From: Chloroherpetonaceae bacterium
GTDB lineage: Bacteria > Bacteroidota > Chlorobiia > Chlorobiales > Chloroherpetonaceae
DNA: 64,000 bases
Assembly (NCBI GenBank): GCA_028277445.1
Contig: JANQGG010000004.1
Location: 1-64,000 of the forward strand
Direction of reading: 5' to 3'
In this document: positions 48,903-58,694 of the stretch, piece by piece
How positions within the stretch are numbered: position 1 is the stretch's first letter
How the letters are laid out: the number at the start of each line of letters is the position of its first letter
Made by a program: the position numbers and the translations under genes
Notes under the pieces: generated by a model
Seen by the model: only the letters and a program-made list of their open reading frames with translations
Database searches by the model: none
What the model was told of the DNA's origin: nothing

Positions 48903-49298
48903 ATGCCAGTTACTGATTCTATTGCAGATTATATCACGCGTATTCGAAACGCTGGAAAAGCTAAGCACAAACATACCGATATACCATACTCAAAGTTAAA
49001 AGAAAATATTTCCAAACTGCTTTTGGAAAAAGGGTATATCAAAGATTATACCGTAATAACTACAGATAAATTTCCTATCATTCGTGTTCAGATTAAGTAC
49101 GATATGTATGGAAATCATGTCATTAAAAGTTTAAAACGTCTCAGCCGTCCGGGATTGCGACGCTATTCCGGAAAAGATATCCGATCTTATTTAGGTGGAT
49201 TAGGCTTGTATGTATTAACTACATCAAAAGGCATTGTATCTGATAAAGAAGCTCGCCAAATGGGATTGGGTGGGGAAGTTTTATTTAGTATTCATTAA
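48903..49298 (+). CDS. rpsH: 30S ribosomal protein S8
   Basis: A 131-residue protein that binds helix 21 of 16S rRNA and in E. coli represses the spc operon. [18 protein letters not shown] at the start and [20 protein letters not shown] with the final GGEVLFSI are typical. Normal length. It lies between rpsN and rplF, in standard order. Confidence 0.97.
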   Translation: MPVTDSIADYITRIRNAGKAKHKHTDIPYSKLKENISKLLLEKGYIKDYTVITTDKFPIIRVQIKYDMYGNHVIKSLKRLSRPGLRRYSGKDIRSYLGGLGLYVLTTSKGIVSDKEARQMGLGGEVLFSIH

Positions 49299-49315
49299 AA
49301 ACGCGATTTGAAGTC

Positions 49316-49855
49316 ATGTCAAGAATTGGAAAATTACCGGTTAAAATAGCCAAAGGTGTAAAAGTCGAGCTTAAAGACGATTTAGTGATCGTCAACGGCC
49401 CAAAAGGTCAGCTCGAACAAAAGATCACTGGTGATATTGCTGTTGAAATAGAACAAGATGAAGTGAAAGTTACCCGAAAAAATGATGACAGAAAATCTCG
49501 TGAGCTTCATGGATTGTATCGTGTTCTCATCAGCAACATGGTTACCGGAGTTTCGGAAGGTTTTGTTAAAAAACTTGAACTCTCCGGCGTTGGCTACAAA
49601 GCAGAAGTCAAAAAAGATATGCTGATCCTTTCATTGGGGTACTCGCATCAGATTTATTTTAAACTTCCTGAAGGGATTAAAGCTGAAACGCCATCGGTAA
49701 CGAATATCTCAATCAGTGGTATCAGCAAAGAATTAGTCGGCCAGGTATCGGCTAAAATTAAATCATTCAGGAAGCCAGAGCCATACCAGGGCAAAGGCGT
49801 CAGATACGAAGGCGAATATATCCGTCGTAAGGAAGGTAAGGCGGCAGGTAAGTAA
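49316..49855 (+). CDS. rplF: 50S ribosomal protein L6
   Basis: A 179-residue protein with two similar beta/alpha domains near the factor-binding site. SRIGKLPVKIAKGVKVEL, LSGVGYKAEVKKDMLILSLG and the C-terminal KPEPYQGKGVRYEGEYIRRK are conserved. Spacing to rpsH is 17 bases. Confidence 0.97.
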   Translation: MSRIGKLPVKIAKGVKVELKDDLVIVNGPKGQLEQKITGDIAVEIEQDEVKVTRKNDDRKSRELHGLYRVLISNMVTGVSEGFVKKLELSGVGYKAEVKKDMLILSLGYSHQIYFKLPEGIKAETPSVTNISISGISKELVGQVSAKIKSFRKPEPYQGKGVRYEGEYIRRKEGKAAGK

Positions 49856-49905
49856 TCTTTTTAATTTAAAGGTGGCAACTATCATCTTTATAACATTGAA
49901 AGCAG

Positions 49906-50268
49906 ATGAGTCAGAAAAATAAATTTGAACGACGCACTCGGATCAAACGAAAAATCCGAAGCAATATTTCAGGAACTTCCCAGCGACCACGATTAACGGT
50001 TTATAGAAGCCTGAACCATATTTATGCACAGTTGATTGATGATGTTAATGGTACTACGCTTGTTTCTGCCAGTAGTTTAAGCGGGAAAGAACAAGCAAAA
50101 ACTGAGGATGATAAAACCACTACTTCAAAACAAGTAGGCGCTCAGTTGGCAGAAAAAGCCATTGCAAAAGGGCTTGAAAAAGTAGTGTTTGATAGAAACG
50201 GATACCGCTATCATGGCAGGGTTAAAGCATTAGCAGATGGCGCACGTGAAGGTGGTCTTAAATTTTAA
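49906..50268 (+). CDS. rplR: 50S ribosomal protein L18
   Basis: A 120-residue 5S rRNA-binding protein. [20 protein letters not shown], the strand [17 protein letters not shown] and the C-terminal [20 protein letters not shown] match the family. It is flanked by rplF and rpsE. Confidence 0.97.
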   Translation: MSQKNKFERRTRIKRKIRSNISGTSQRPRLTVYRSLNHIYAQLIDDVNGTTLVSASSLSGKEQAKTEDDKTTTSKQVGAQLAEKAIAKGLEKVVFDRNGYRYHGRVKALADGAREGGLKF

Positions 50269-50287
50269 CAACAATTTTAGTTAGCCA

Positions 50288-50800
50288 ATGAAGTCAAGTA
50301 AGAAATTCAGACCCGGAGAGTTAAATCTTAAGGAAAAATTAGTTCATGTGAACCGAACTGCTAAAGTTGTAAAAGGTGGTAAGCGTTTTGGTTTTAATGC
50401 AATTGTTGTGGTTGGCGATGGCGAAGGCCACGTCGGGTATGGCTTGGGAAAAGCCAATGAAGTTCAGGATGCTATTGCAAAAGGCGTAGAAGATGCCAAA
50501 AAGAATGTGATTGAAGTTCCGATCATTAAAGGATCAATACCGCATCGCATTTTAGCAAAATACGGAGCAGCCAAGGTTTTGATGAAGCCTGCAACCCCAG
50601 GTACCGGATTGATTGCCGGAGGCGCAGTACGCGCAGTTTTGGAAATGGCCGGCATTCGCGATGTATTGACCAAATCGTTAGGATCTTCGAATCCACATAA
50701 TGTTGTTAAAGCTACCGTTCATGGGTTGGAAAGTTTATCTGACGCGTTGGATGTATCTGTCCGCAGAGGAAAGAATTTGCAAGAAGTCTACGAAAGCTAA
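50288..50800 (+). CDS. rpsE: 30S ribosomal protein S5
   Basis: A 170-residue protein of the mRNA entry tunnel and accuracy centre. The dsRNA-binding-like N-domain ([38 protein letters not shown]) and the C-domain ([36 protein letters not shown]) are complete. Length is close to the E. coli protein. Confidence 0.97.
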   Translation: MKSSKKFRPGELNLKEKLVHVNRTAKVVKGGKRFGFNAIVVVGDGEGHVGYGLGKANEVQDAIAKGVEDAKKNVIEVPIIKGSIPHRILAKYGAAKVLMKPATPGTGLIAGGAVRAVLEMAGIRDVLTKSLGSSNPHNVVKATVHGLESLSDALDVSVRRGKNLQEVYES

Positions 50801-50824
50801 AGAAATTAAACCATTTGTCTTAAA

Positions 50825-51022
50825 ATGTCCGAGTCATCTGTTAAACTAAAGATTACCCAGACCCGAAGCACGATCAATTGCACCAAAAAGCAAAAAGCAA
50901 CCATTCAAGCTTTGGGATTGGGGCGACCAAATTATAGCAGGGTATTAAACGACAATCCATTGTTAAGAGGTCAGTTGAGGGTTGTCAGTCACCTTATTAA
51001 AGTTGAAGAAGTTAGTGAATAA
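50825..51022 (+). CDS. rpmD: 50S ribosomal protein L30
   Basis: A 65-residue protein with the family pattern VKLKITQTRSTINCTKKQKATI (quoted in full family span, shortened here), ALGLGRPNYSRVL and a C-terminal VVSHLIKVEEV strand. It binds 23S rRNA near the 5S RNA. Between rpsE and rplO. Confidence 0.95.
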   Translation: MSESSVKLKITQTRSTINCTKKQKATIQALGLGRPNYSRVLNDNPLLRGQLRVVSHLIKVEEVSE

Positions 51023-51059
51023 ATTAACCGCTTGAGGAAAGCTTATCAGTAAATAAGAT

Positions 51060-51614
51060 ATGAATCTAAGTACACTACGCCCTCACGAGGGATCGCGGAA
51101 AAGAAAAAAGAGAATCGGACGAGGACCAGGTTCCGGTTCGGGAACAACAGCTGGCAAAGGTAATAAAGGGCAGCAATCGCGAAGCGGTTATAAGCGTTCC
51201 AACCGTGAAGGCGGTCAAATGCCTTTGCATAGAAGATTGCCGAAATTTGGGTTTACCAAACCAAACCGGGTAACTGTTCGCACAATTAGCCTGGAGCAGA
51301 TCGAAGCCTTTATTAAAAAAGGATTGCTAACAACTGAAATCACCATTCAGGATTACAAAAGTCTTGGCTTGATTCGCCGTGCTGATAAAATTAAGGTATT
51401 GGGAGATGGCGAGCTTGAGTCAACGTTGAAAATTTCTGCTCATGCGTTCAGTCAGTCGGCAAAAGATAAGATTGAAAAAAAGGGAGGCAGCATTGAAATC
51501 GCTCAACGTACCCTTGAAGAAGCAAGCCGAATGAAGGAACTTGAACTTGAAGAGGCGATAAAACAGCCAAAAGTTGAGGTTGCTGAAAAGAAAAAACAAG
51601 CCAAAAAATCTTAA
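51060..51614 (+). CDS. rplO: 50S ribosomal protein L15
   Basis: A 184-residue late-assembly protein. LRPHEGSRKRKKRIGRGPGS and GTTAGKGNKGQQSRSG in the extended N-terminal arm are conserved, as is the globular domain with LPKFGFTKPNR. A 35-residue Lys/Glu tail after about residue 148 (ASRMKELELEEAIKQPKVEV and following) makes it longer than the 144-residue E. coli protein. secY starts 3 bases after its stop, indicating coupling. Confidence 0.96.
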   Translation: MNLSTLRPHEGSRKRKKRIGRGPGSGSGTTAGKGNKGQQSRSGYKRSNREGGQMPLHRRLPKFGFTKPNRVTVRTISLEQIEAFIKKGLLTTEITIQDYKSLGLIRRADKIKVLGDGELESTLKISAHAFSQSAKDKIEKKGGSIEIAQRTLEEASRMKELELEEAIKQPKVEVAEKKKQAKKS

Positions 51615-51617
51615 AGT

Positions 51618-52943
51618 ATGAAGCTCGTAGATAGCATCAGGAACATTAGTAAGATACCTGAACTACGTGATCGCATTATCTATACAATATTGCTTTTAGT
51701 TGTATACAGGATCGGTTCACATATAACCATGCCCGGCGTTGATGCAGCGGCAGTAGCTGCAGCGGCTCAGCAGCCTTCAAACGACCTGTTTGGGTTGTTT
51801 GATTTATTTGTTGGTGGTGCATTTAAACGAGCCTCTATTTTTGCGCTTGGTATTATGCCATACATTTCTTCGGCAATTATTGTTCAATTGCTCGGCGCAG
51901 TAACACCGTATTTTCAAAAATTGCAAAAGGAAGGTGAAGATGGCCGAAGAAAGATCAATCAATACACACGATATGGCACTGTTGTAATTGCTGCAATGCA
52001 AGCATGGGGCGTAAGCGTTAGTCTTTCAAGCCCGTCATCATTTGGGCAATCTATCGTTCCTGAACCAGGGGCATTTTTCACAATGACAACAGTGGTGATG
52101 CTAACGGCCAGCACCATTTTTGCGATGTGGCTTGGCGAACGGATCACCGAACGCGGAATTGGTAATGGTATTTCGCTTTTGATTATGATCGGTATTTTAG
52201 CCCGGTTGCCACAATCGCTTGTTGCGGAGTTCCAATCCATTTCGCTTAGCAGCAAAAACTGGATTGTTGAAATCATTATTCTGGCAATCATGGTAGCAAT
52301 CGTTGCCGGAGTGGTTATGATAACAGTTGGTACGCGCCGAATTCCGGTTCAATATGCCAAGCGGGTTGTTGGGAGAAAAGTATATGGCGGTACGATGCAA
52401 TACATCCCGATGCGAATAAATACGGCGGGTGTTATGCCTATCATCTTTGCGCAATCCATTATGTTTGTGCCAAGCACTGTGGTTTCATTTTTCCCGGAAA
52501 GTGAAACCATGCAGCAAATTTCGGGATTTATAGCATACGACTCGTGGGGGTATGCCTTTATTTTTGGCTTAATGATCATGTTTTTCACCTACTTTTATAC
52601 GGCCATTGCATTTAATCCCAAAGATGTAGCCGATACGATGCAAAAGCAAGGTGGCTTTATTCCGGGCGTTAGACCGGGTAAAAGCACTTCGGATTTTATT
52701 GACAATATTTTAACAAAAATCACATTACCGGGTGCAATATCTTTGGCGTTTATTGCGATTCTTCCAACAATACTGACAAAGTTTGGAAATGTAACACCGG
52801 GATTTGCACAGTTTTTTGGTGGCACGAGCCTTCTGATTATTGTTGGTGTGGCTTTGGATACATTGCAACAAGTCGAAAGCCATCTTTTGATGCGCCATTA
52901 TGATGGGTTTATGAAATCCGGAAAAGTCAGAGGACGTCGATAA
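51618..52943 (+). CDS. secY: preprotein translocase subunit SecY
   Basis: A 441-residue channel protein of the Sec translocon with ten transmembrane helices. The plug/helix 2 area (LGIMPYISSAIIVQLLGAVT), GIGNGISLLIMIGI, the cytoplasmic loop with RRIPVQYAKR used by SecA and ribosomes, and the final cytoplasmic loop FNPKDVADTMQKQGGFIPG (quoted in part) are present. It follows rplO by 3 bases and precedes infA directly; adk and map, often placed here, are absent. Confidence 0.98.
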   Translation: MKLVDSIRNISKIPELRDRIIYTILLLVVYRIGSHITMPGVDAAAVAAAAQQPSNDLFGLFDLFVGGAFKRASIFALGIMPYISSAIIVQLLGAVTPYFQKLQKEGEDGRRKINQYTRYGTVVIAAMQAWGVSVSLSSPSSFGQSIVPEPGAFFTMTTVVMLTASTIFAMWLGERITERGIGNGISLLIMIGILARLPQSLVAEFQSISLSSKNWIVEIIILAIMVAIVAGVVMITVGTRRIPVQYAKRVVGRKVYGGTMQYIPMRINTAGVMPIIFAQSIMFVPSTVVSFFPESETMQQISGFIAYDSWGYAFIFGLMIMFFTYFYTAIAFNPKDVADTMQKQGGFIPGVRPGKSTSDFIDNILTKITLPGAISLAFIAILPTILTKFGNVTPGFAQFFGGTSLLIIVGVALDTLQQVESHLLMRHYDGFMKSGKVRGRR

Positions 52944-52985
52944 AACGGTAGATTGAAATTTTACAACATTTAAAATTTAAGGATT

Positions 52986-53204
52986 TTGGCGAAAGAAGAA
53001 GCAATAGAAGTAGACGGTGTTATTCTGGAAGCTCTTCCAAATGCAAGCTTTAAAGTTAAATTGGAAAATGAATTAGAAGTATTGGCTCACGTATCTGGTA
53101 AGATGAGAATGCATTTTATAAAAATTTTGCCAGGTGATCGTGTTCGGGTTCAACTTTCTCCCTACGATTTAACAAAAGGGCGCATAACATATCGATTTAA
53201 ATAG
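52986..53204 (+). CDS. infA: translation initiation factor IF-1
   Basis: A 72-residue OB-fold factor that blocks the A site during initiation. [39 protein letters not shown] and [15 protein letters not shown] are the signature. The start codon is TTG (52986) with AAGG a few bases upstream; no ATG would keep the conserved AKEEAIEV start. It lies 42 bases after secY. In many bacteria the initiation factor genes have unusual starts that respond to initiation factor levels; a similar control here is only a possibility. Confidence 0.95.
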   Translation: MAKEEAIEVDGVILEALPNASFKVKLENELEVLAHVSGKMRMHFIKILPGDRVRVQLSPYDLTKGRITYRFK

Positions 53205-53301
53205 ATCGTATTTAATAAATCATTTTTAATAGTGACTAAATTTTGTTATCTTAAACGCCCTTTTTAGTTGTTATTAAGTTTAATAATAATTTAATGAGTT
53301 C

Positions 53302-53418
53302 ATGAAAATTGCATCATCCATTAAGAAACGCTGTGAGAGCTGCAAGATCATTAAGCGAAAAGGCAAGATTTATGTCATTTGTAAGAAAAATCCTAATCAC
53401 AAACAGCGTCAAGGCTAA
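53302..53418 (+). CDS. rpmJ: 50S ribosomal protein L36
   Basis: A 38-codon gene with [19 protein letters not shown] at the start and [12 protein letters not shown] at the end. Zinc ligands Cys11, Cys14, Cys27 and His33 are all kept, so this is the zinc-binding (C+) form. It lies in the standard place between infA and rpsM, 19 bases ahead of rpsM, after a 97-base gap. Confidence 0.95.
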   Translation: MKIASSIKKRCESCKIIKRKGKIYVICKKNPNHKQRQG

Positions 53419-53437
53419 AGCAAGATAAGTTCGTAAC

Positions 53438-53815
53438 ATGAGAATAGCAGGGGTAGATTTACCAAGAAATAAGCATGCCGTAATTGCTCTGACTTACATT
53501 TATGGTATTGGAAGAACGACAGCACAACAAATATTAGGCAGAGTAGATGTGCCTGAAGATCGCAAAATATCAGATATCAGTGATGAAGAAGCAAAGCTGA
53601 TTCGTGAAATCGTATCAAATGAGTTCAAAGTTGAAGGTCAGGCGCGAAGCGAGCAGCAACTTGCAATTAAGCGTTTAATGGATATTGGGTGCTATCGTGG
53701 ATTAAGGCACAGACGAGGATTGCCTGCACGCGGTCAGCGCACTCGGACAAATGCCAGAACACGTAAAGGAAAACGTAAGACGGTTGCTGGTAAAAAGAAA
53801 GCAGGTAAAAAGTAA
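53438..53815 (+). CDS. rpsM: 30S ribosomal protein S13
   Basis: A 125-residue protein of the 30S head that makes intersubunit bridges and touches P-site t[35 protein letters not shown] and the C-terminal [20 protein letters not shown] are conserved. A Lys-rich tail ([16 protein letters not shown]) ends the protein. First large gene of the alpha set. Confidence 0.97.
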   Translation: MRIAGVDLPRNKHAVIALTYIYGIGRTTAQQILGRVDVPEDRKISDISDEEAKLIREIVSNEFKVEGQARSEQQLAIKRLMDIGCYRGLRHRRGLPARGQRTRTNARTRKGKRKTVAGKKKAGKK

Positions 53816-53851
53816 ATAATTGCTAAATAAGTTGTTTAAATATCAATCATT

Positions 53852-54238
53852 ATGGCTGTAACGACTGGAAAAAAGAAAAAGAAAATTAATGTAACGCCGG
53901 AAGGTATTGTGCATATAAAAGCAAGTTTTAATAATATACTTGTGACAATTACCGATAAGTCGGGAAATACGATTTCATGGTCGTCTGCAGGTAAAAATGG
54001 CTTTAGAGGGTCGAAAAAAAACACCCCATATGCCTCTCAAGTTACAGCAGAATCAGCGGCAAAAGAAGCTTATGATTTGGGATTGAGAAAAGTAGAAGTT
54101 TTGATTAAAGGACCAGGTTCGGGAAGAGATGCTGCTATACGATCGCTTCAAAACGTAGGTATTGAAGTCACTACAATCAGGGATATTACACCTCAACCTC
54201 ATAATGGTTGTAGGCCTCCAAAACGACGAAGAGTTTAA
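53852..54238 (+). CDS. rpsK: 30S ribosomal protein S11
   Basis: A 128-residue platform protein near the Shine-Dalgarno helix. [40 protein letters not shown] and the C-terminal [18 protein letters not shown] match the family; the Asn-Gly site prone to isoaspartate formation is in the last motif. Standard place between rpsM and rpsD. Confidence 0.97.
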   Translation: MAVTTGKKKKKINVTPEGIVHIKASFNNILVTITDKSGNTISWSSAGKNGFRGSKKNTPYASQVTAESAAKEAYDLGLRKVEVLIKGPGSGRDAAIRSLQNVGIEVTTIRDITPQPHNGCRPPKRRRV

Positions 54239-54269
54239 GTTTCTAAAATAAATATTTGAAAGTAATTAC

Positions 54270-54881
54270 ATGGCTAGATTTAGAGGGTCTATTACAAAAA
54301 TGTCTCGCCGTTTAGGTGTTGCTTTGGCGCCTAAGGCTGAAAAGTACATGGGTAGAAGACCATATGCACCTGGACAGCATGGACAGTCAAGACGCGGTAA
54401 AATTTCCGAATACGCCCTTCAGTTAAGAGAAAAACAAAAAATGAAGTACATCTATGGTGTATTGGAGCGTCAATTCAGAAATTATTTCAAAAAAGCAGTA
54501 GCTCAGCGTGGCATTACGGGTGAAAACTTGGTTAAGCTTTTGGAACGACGCTTGGATAATGTGGTTTATAGATCGGGATTTGCACCGTCACGAGCATCCT
54601 CGCGTCAATTGGTCTCTCACTGCCATGTTAGAGTTAATGGAAAAAAAGTAAATATTCCATCCTATTTGGTGAAACCAGGTGATATTGTTGATTTCAGACA
54701 AAAAAGCCAAAATATGGATGCTGTCAGAAATTCATTAAATAAAACGCCAGATAGTCAAATTCCTGCTTGGATTCAGGTCGATAAAGCAAATATGAAATCC
54801 GTATTTTTAAATGTTCCCGAACGAGCTGATGTGCAGGAGCCGTTTAATGAACAGCTTGTCGTTGAATTGTATTCCAAGTAA
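54270..54881 (+). CDS. rpsD: 30S ribosomal protein S4
   Basis: A 203-residue primary assembly protein and mRNA entry component. The S4 RNA-binding domain ([52 protein letters not shown]) covers about residues 88-150. The N-terminal region lacks zinc-binding cysteines, so it is the zinc-free form. In E. coli S4 represses the alpha operon. A 92-base gap to rpoA follows. Confidence 0.97.
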   Translation: MARFRGSITKMSRRLGVALAPKAEKYMGRRPYAPGQHGQSRRGKISEYALQLREKQKMKYIYGVLERQFRNYFKKAVAQRGITGENLVKLLERRLDNVVYRSGFAPSRASSRQLVSHCHVRVNGKKVNIPSYLVKPGDIVDFRQKSQNMDAVRNSLNKTPDSQIPAWIQVDKANMKSVFLNVPERADVQEPFNEQLVVELYSK

Positions 54882-54889
54882 CGCTGAAT

Positions 54890-54918
54890 TTTGTTTTCAA
54901 GTATCGGATTTAAGTTTA
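54890..54918 (+). promoter_or_regulatory. possible internal promoter ahead of rpoA
   Basis: TTTG (54890-54893), 17 bases, then TAAGTTTA (54911-54918), one base off the TAnnTTTG pattern. The spacing is shorter than usual. It lies in the widest gap of the alpha set apart from that before rpmJ. Confidence 0.25.
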
Positions 54919-54973
54919 GAAATCATTTTGAATACGCTATTAAACCAAGGATTAAGCTAACAATAAGGTTATT

Positions 54974-55957
54974 ATGATACAGCAAATGCAGATGCCGGAC
55001 AAATTAGAAGTTGATGAGGCATCCTATACACTTTTTTACGGACAATTCGTTGCACAGCCACTTGAACGTGGCTTTGGGGTAACCATTGGAAATGCAATGC
55101 GGCGTGTACTGCTTTCATCTTTACCCGGTACGGCCATTACCGGAATTAAGATAGAAGGTGTCTTGCATGAGTTTTCAACCATTGAAGGCGTAAAAGAAGA
55201 TGTCCCCGAAATCATATTAAACCTCAAGCAAGTAAGGTTTCGATCGATTAGCAAACGTAATGCTGCTGTTTCAATTATTGTTAAAGGTGAGAAAAATTTC
55301 GTAGCCGGCGATATTGTTAGCCCAGAAGGTGATTTTGAAGTACTTAATCCTGACCTTCATATTTGCACACTCAATGAAAATGTGGTGTTAAAAGTTGATA
55401 TTTTTGTAGGAAGAGGACGCGGATATGTACCTGCAGAGGAAAATAAAATGGAAACCATGCCCATTGGTTTTATAAGCATGGATTCAATTTTCACGCCGAT
55501 CAAAAATGTAAAATACAGTGTTCAAAACACTCGTGTCGGTCAGCGAACCGATTATGAAAAGTTGATTTTGGAAGTTGAAACGGATGGCTCCATTGCTCCG
55601 GATGAAGCGATAAGCTTAGGTGGAAAAATCATCAACGATCACATCAAGCTTTTTTCACAATTCTCACCAACGCAGGAAGAAGAAACCGAAGAAGAGGTGC
55701 AGCAAGAGGATGAAGAATATGAAAATATGCGTAAGCTGCTTCTAACGAGAATTGAAGACCTTGAATTGTCGGTTCGATCACATAACTGTTTGAGATCTGC
55801 TGAAATTGATACTTTAGGACAACTTGTGAGCAAACGTGAAGATGAGTTGTTAGGTTATAAAAACTTTGGTAAAAAATCCTTGGCTGAGTTGAAAGAACTT
55901 TTAGAATCTAAAAATCTCAGCTTTGGCATTGATATTTCAAAATACCGTTTAGCATAA
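54974..55957 (+). CDS. rpoA: RNA polymerase subunit alpha
   Basis: A 327-residue subunit that forms the dimer on which core RNA polymerase assembles. The N-terminal domain has [20 protein letters not shown] and [20 protein letters not shown]; an acidic linker ([16 protein letters not shown]) joins the C-terminal domain (about 250-327) with [20 protein letters not shown] and the helix-hairpin-helix [13 protein letters not shown] that contacts DNA and activators. Full length for the family. It is followed 46 bases later by rplQ. Confidence 0.98.
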   Translation: MIQQMQMPDKLEVDEASYTLFYGQFVAQPLERGFGVTIGNAMRRVLLSSLPGTAITGIKIEGVLHEFSTIEGVKEDVPEIILNLKQVRFRSISKRNAAVSIIVKGEKNFVAGDIVSPEGDFEVLNPDLHICTLNENVVLKVDIFVGRGRGYVPAEENKMETMPIGFISMDSIFTPIKNVKYSVQNTRVGQRTDYEKLILEVETDGSIAPDEAISLGGKIINDHIKLFSQFSPTQEEETEEEVQQEDEEYENMRKLLLTRIEDLELSVRSHNCLRSAEIDTLGQLVSKREDELLGYKNFGKKSLAELKELLESKNLSFGIDISKYRLA

Positions 55958-56003
55958 TTCGTCAGAATTATTTGTTAGGTTATTATTAACGCACAGACTA
56001 ATC

Positions 56004-56645
56004 ATGGAAAATCGTATTATTGCTCGGAAATTAGGACGAAATGCAAGTCATAGAAGAGCGACATTCGCAAATCTGTCTACAGAGCTTATTTTACACAAAC
56101 GCCTTACGACTACTGAAGCAAAAGCCAAGGAAATGAAGCGTGTTTTTGAGAAATTAATTACAAAAGCCAAAAAAGGTACGCTTCATTCACAGCGCGAAGT
56201 ATTTAAGTTGATCAAAAATAAAGAAGCCATTAAAACGCTGTTTACTGACGTAATCAGCAAAACAGCCGATAGGAATGGCGGCTATACACGTGTGATCAAG
56301 TTACCGCCTCGCTTGGGCGATGCTGCAAAAATGGCTTTGATTGAGCTTGTGGATTACAGTGAAATGACAACTGAAAAAGCCGTTAAAAAGCAAGACAGAA
56401 GCCGTCGTGTTCGAGGTTCTAAAAAAGCAGCCTTAAAAGAAAGTCAAGAGCCTGAAGCACAAGCTGAAGAATCGGTGGTAGAAACTGAAGAGAATGTTGA
56501 AGAACAAGATGTTCAAACACAAGCAACCGCTGAAGCAATAGAGCCTTCGGTTGAATCAACTGAAAATGTTGAAAAACCTCAACAGGAGGAAGAAAAGGAA
56601 AATGATAGCGACAACGAAAAAGAGTCGGAATCCAAAGAAAGCTAA
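56004..56645 (+). CDS. rplQ: 50S ribosomal protein L17 with a long acidic tail
   Basis: A 213-residue protein. Residues 1-120 are normal L17 ([60 protein letters not shown]), a component of the tunnel exit side of the large subunit. After a short basic stretch ([15 protein letters not shown]) comes a tail of about 75 residues rich in Glu, Ser, Asn, Gln and Thr with almost no hydrophobic content, probably disordered. E. coli L17 is 127 residues. Last gene of the supercluster; a hairpin terminator follows. Confidence 0.96.
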   Translation: MENRIIARKLGRNASHRRATFANLSTELILHKRLTTTEAKAKEMKRVFEKLITKAKKGTLHSQREVFKLIKNKEAIKTLFTDVISKTADRNGGYTRVIKLPPRLGDAAKMALIELVDYSEMTTEKAVKKQDRSRRVRGSKKAALKESQEPEAQAEESVVETEENVEEQDVQTQATAEAIEPSVESTENVEKPQQEEEKENDSDNEKESESKES

Positions 56646-56701
56646 TTAATCTCTATGGGCTTGATTAACTTATTTTATTTGAATTTTCTTACGTAAATTT
56701 T

Positions 56702-56731
56702 AAAGGCTTGCCTGAAAAGGTAAGCCTTTTT
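56702..56731 (+). terminator. intrinsic terminator of the alpha operon
   Basis: AAAGGCTTGCC pairs with GGTAAGCCTTT (one G-T pair) around TGAAAA and ends in a T run, about 57 bases after the rplQ stop and 24 bases before the next gene. Confidence 0.85.
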
Positions 56732-56754
56732 ACTTTTCATGAAAATGAAAACCC

Positions 56755-57933
56755 ATGAAAAGAAATACCATTAAATTTCTTTTTATTTTAGCTTCTCTCA
56801 TCGGAGCGTTTTTCCTATATGTTTTTACCCAGGATACCGTTCAACAAATCAGGCTTCAACAAAAGCAGTCAATTGAATTATGGGTTAAAACTTTAAAACG
56901 CATCGTAAACTCTCAATCCGAAGAAACAAAAGATTTATCCTTCATCTACAGTGAAATTGTAACCAATATTGATTTCCCGGCAATTCTAACAGATCCTGAA
57001 AATAACCCCATTAATTGGCGAAATATTGATATAGACACAACAAAGTCCGAGGAAGAAATCTATAGTGAGTTTCAGGAAATCCTAAAGGAAATGGACTCAA
57101 AATATGATCCGGTTAAAGTAACCATTGGCGATAGTCTTGTATTGCAAGTTGTGCATTATGGCGATTCACAATTGATTAAAAACTTGCAACTTGTTCCAAT
57201 AATATCAACAATTGCCGTATCCATTTTTTTTGTTTTTGCCTATTTCTCGTTTAAAATCATTAAAGAAAATGAAGAATCCAGCATTTGGGTCGGCCTTGCA
57301 AAAGAAACCGCTCACCAATTAGGAACGCCGCTAACATCACTGTTAGGCTGGATTGAATTATTAAAGCATTCAATCGGTAACCCGGAGCAACAGTCACAAA
57401 TTCTGTTGGACATTCAAGCCGATATCAATCGGTTAAACCGAATTACAACACGCTTTTCCAAAATTGGCTCAAAAGAAGAATTTGAATCATGCGATCTTGT
57501 TGATGTGATTGAGTCGGTTTATGAATACTACCGCCGAAGAATACCTAACATGAACAAAAATGTTGAACTAAGTATTCTGGCACATGAGCGTATTATGATT
57601 AAGATGAACAGGGAGCTTATGGAATGGGTGTTTGAAAATATTACCAAAAATGCCATTGATTCGATTGAAAACGATCATGGCAAAATTGAAGCAAAGATCA
57701 AACTGGAGCGAAAATATGTATGCATTGAACTTTCCGACAATGGCAAAGGTATTGCTACGAAAAATAAGCATGATATTTTCAGACCGGGATTTAGCACTAA
57801 AAAACGCGGATGGGGTTTGGGATTAAGCTTATCGAAACGAATTGTGGAGAATTATCATAATGGATCGTTAATCCTAAAGGAAAGCCGTGTCGGGGTTGGA
57901 ACAACGTTTTTAATTAAAATGAAACTATCGTAA
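56755..57933 (+). CDS. membrane-bound orphan sensor histidine kinase
   Basis: A 392-residue kinase with two transmembrane helices (about 7-25 and 147-168) enclosing an extracytoplasmic sensor part of some 120 residues. The HisKA-like segment has His187 in KETAHQLGTPLTSLLGW, a variant common in the FCB group, and the ATPase domain shows the N box ENITKNAIDSI, G1 DNGKGI and G2 RGWGLGLSLSKRIVENYH. No regulator gene is adjacent. A PhoB-like orphan regulator exists at 12,316, but nothing links them beyond presence in the same window. The signal is unknown. Confidence 0.9.
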   Translation: MKRNTIKFLFILASLIGAFFLYVFTQDTVQQIRLQQKQSIELWVKTLKRIVNSQSEETKDLSFIYSEIVTNIDFPAILTDPENNPINWRNIDIDTTKSEEEIYSEFQEILKEMDSKYDPVKVTIGDSLVLQVVHYGDSQLIKNLQLVPIISTIAVSIFFVFAYFSFKIIKENEESSIWVGLAKETAHQLGTPLTSLLGWIELLKHSIGNPEQQSQILLDIQADINRLNRITTRFSKIGSKEEFESCDLVDVIESVYEYYRRRIPNMNKNVELSILAHERIMIKMNRELMEWVFENITKNAIDSIENDHGKIEAKIKLERKYVCIELSDNGKGIATKNKHDIFRPGFSTKKRGWGLGLSLSKRIVENYHNGSLILKESRVGVGTTFLIKMKLS

Positions 57934-57952
57934 GCATCTAGGCCAGGGGTAT

Positions 57953-58639
57953 TTATAAACAGATAACGATATATTTTTCATCAAACCTATCGCCTAAAAA
58001 ATCAATGGGATGAGCCTGAATGTCCTCAGGAAATGTCAGATTTTCGGCGCCATAAAGCATGGCTTCATTGATTTCATCATCAATTTTTCCGCCTTTAAGG
58101 CAAATTAATTTTCCGTTAGGTTTTAGATACGGCGTCACCCATTTACACAACTGAATGAGTGGTGCAACCTGACGGCTGAGAACCAGATCGAATTTTTGTT
58201 TATGTAATTCTTCAATACGAACTTTTTGAGTTTTAACATTGGTTAGGCTTAAGTGTTCGACAATGTTTTGGCAGGCATTAATTTTTTTCCCAATCGAGTC
58301 AATAAGTAAAAAGTGAGCGTTGGGGTTTAAAATAGACATCGGAATGCCGGGCAATCCTCCACCTGTTCCAATATCCAGTACCGAATCACTTGGAGCGAGG
58401 CGGTAGAAAAAATTGATGCTTAACGAATGTAATATATGTTTAATTAAAACCCCATCTTCATCTTTTCGGCTGATCAGGTTAATTTTCTTGTTCCATTCTA
58501 AAATGAGTTGGCCGTACTGCCACAATAAATTCAGTTGTTCGTTAGTAATTGGACAATTGTGCTTTTCAAACCAATGTTTGATAATGTCTAATTCAGAAAT
58601 TTTCAAATTCAGGTATGATTTTAATTCGTAGTTCGTCAT
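57953..58639 (-). CDS. rsmG: 16S rRNA (guanine-527 N7) methyltransferase RsmG
   Basis: A 228-residue SAM-dependent enzyme (formerly GidB) that methylates N7 of G527 in 16S rRNA; loss gives low-level streptomycin resistance in other bacteria. The SAM-binding motif SVLDIGTGGGLPGIPMSI, the NLISRKDEDGVLIKHILHSL segment before it and VLSRQVAPL after it are typical of the family. ATG at 58639 is used; a TTG lies one codon upstream. It is convergent with the kinase gene, only 19 bases away, and divergent from the TPR lipoprotein gene. Confidence 0.95.
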   Translation of the reverse strand: MTNYELKSYLNLKISELDIIKHWFEKHNCPITNEQLNLLWQYGQLILEWNKKINLISRKDEDGVLIKHILHSLSINFFYRLAPSDSVLDIGTGGGLPGIPMSILNPNAHFLLIDSIGKKINACQNIVEHLSLTNVKTQKVRIEELHKQKFDLVLSRQVAPLIQLCKWVTPYLKPNGKLICLKGGKIDDEINEAMLYGAENLTFPEDIQAHPIDFLGDRFDEKYIVICL

Positions 58640-58694
58640 CAATAATAGGGAAATAAAACAACATTTTTAATTCTATCAAACCTTATTAACTTAA

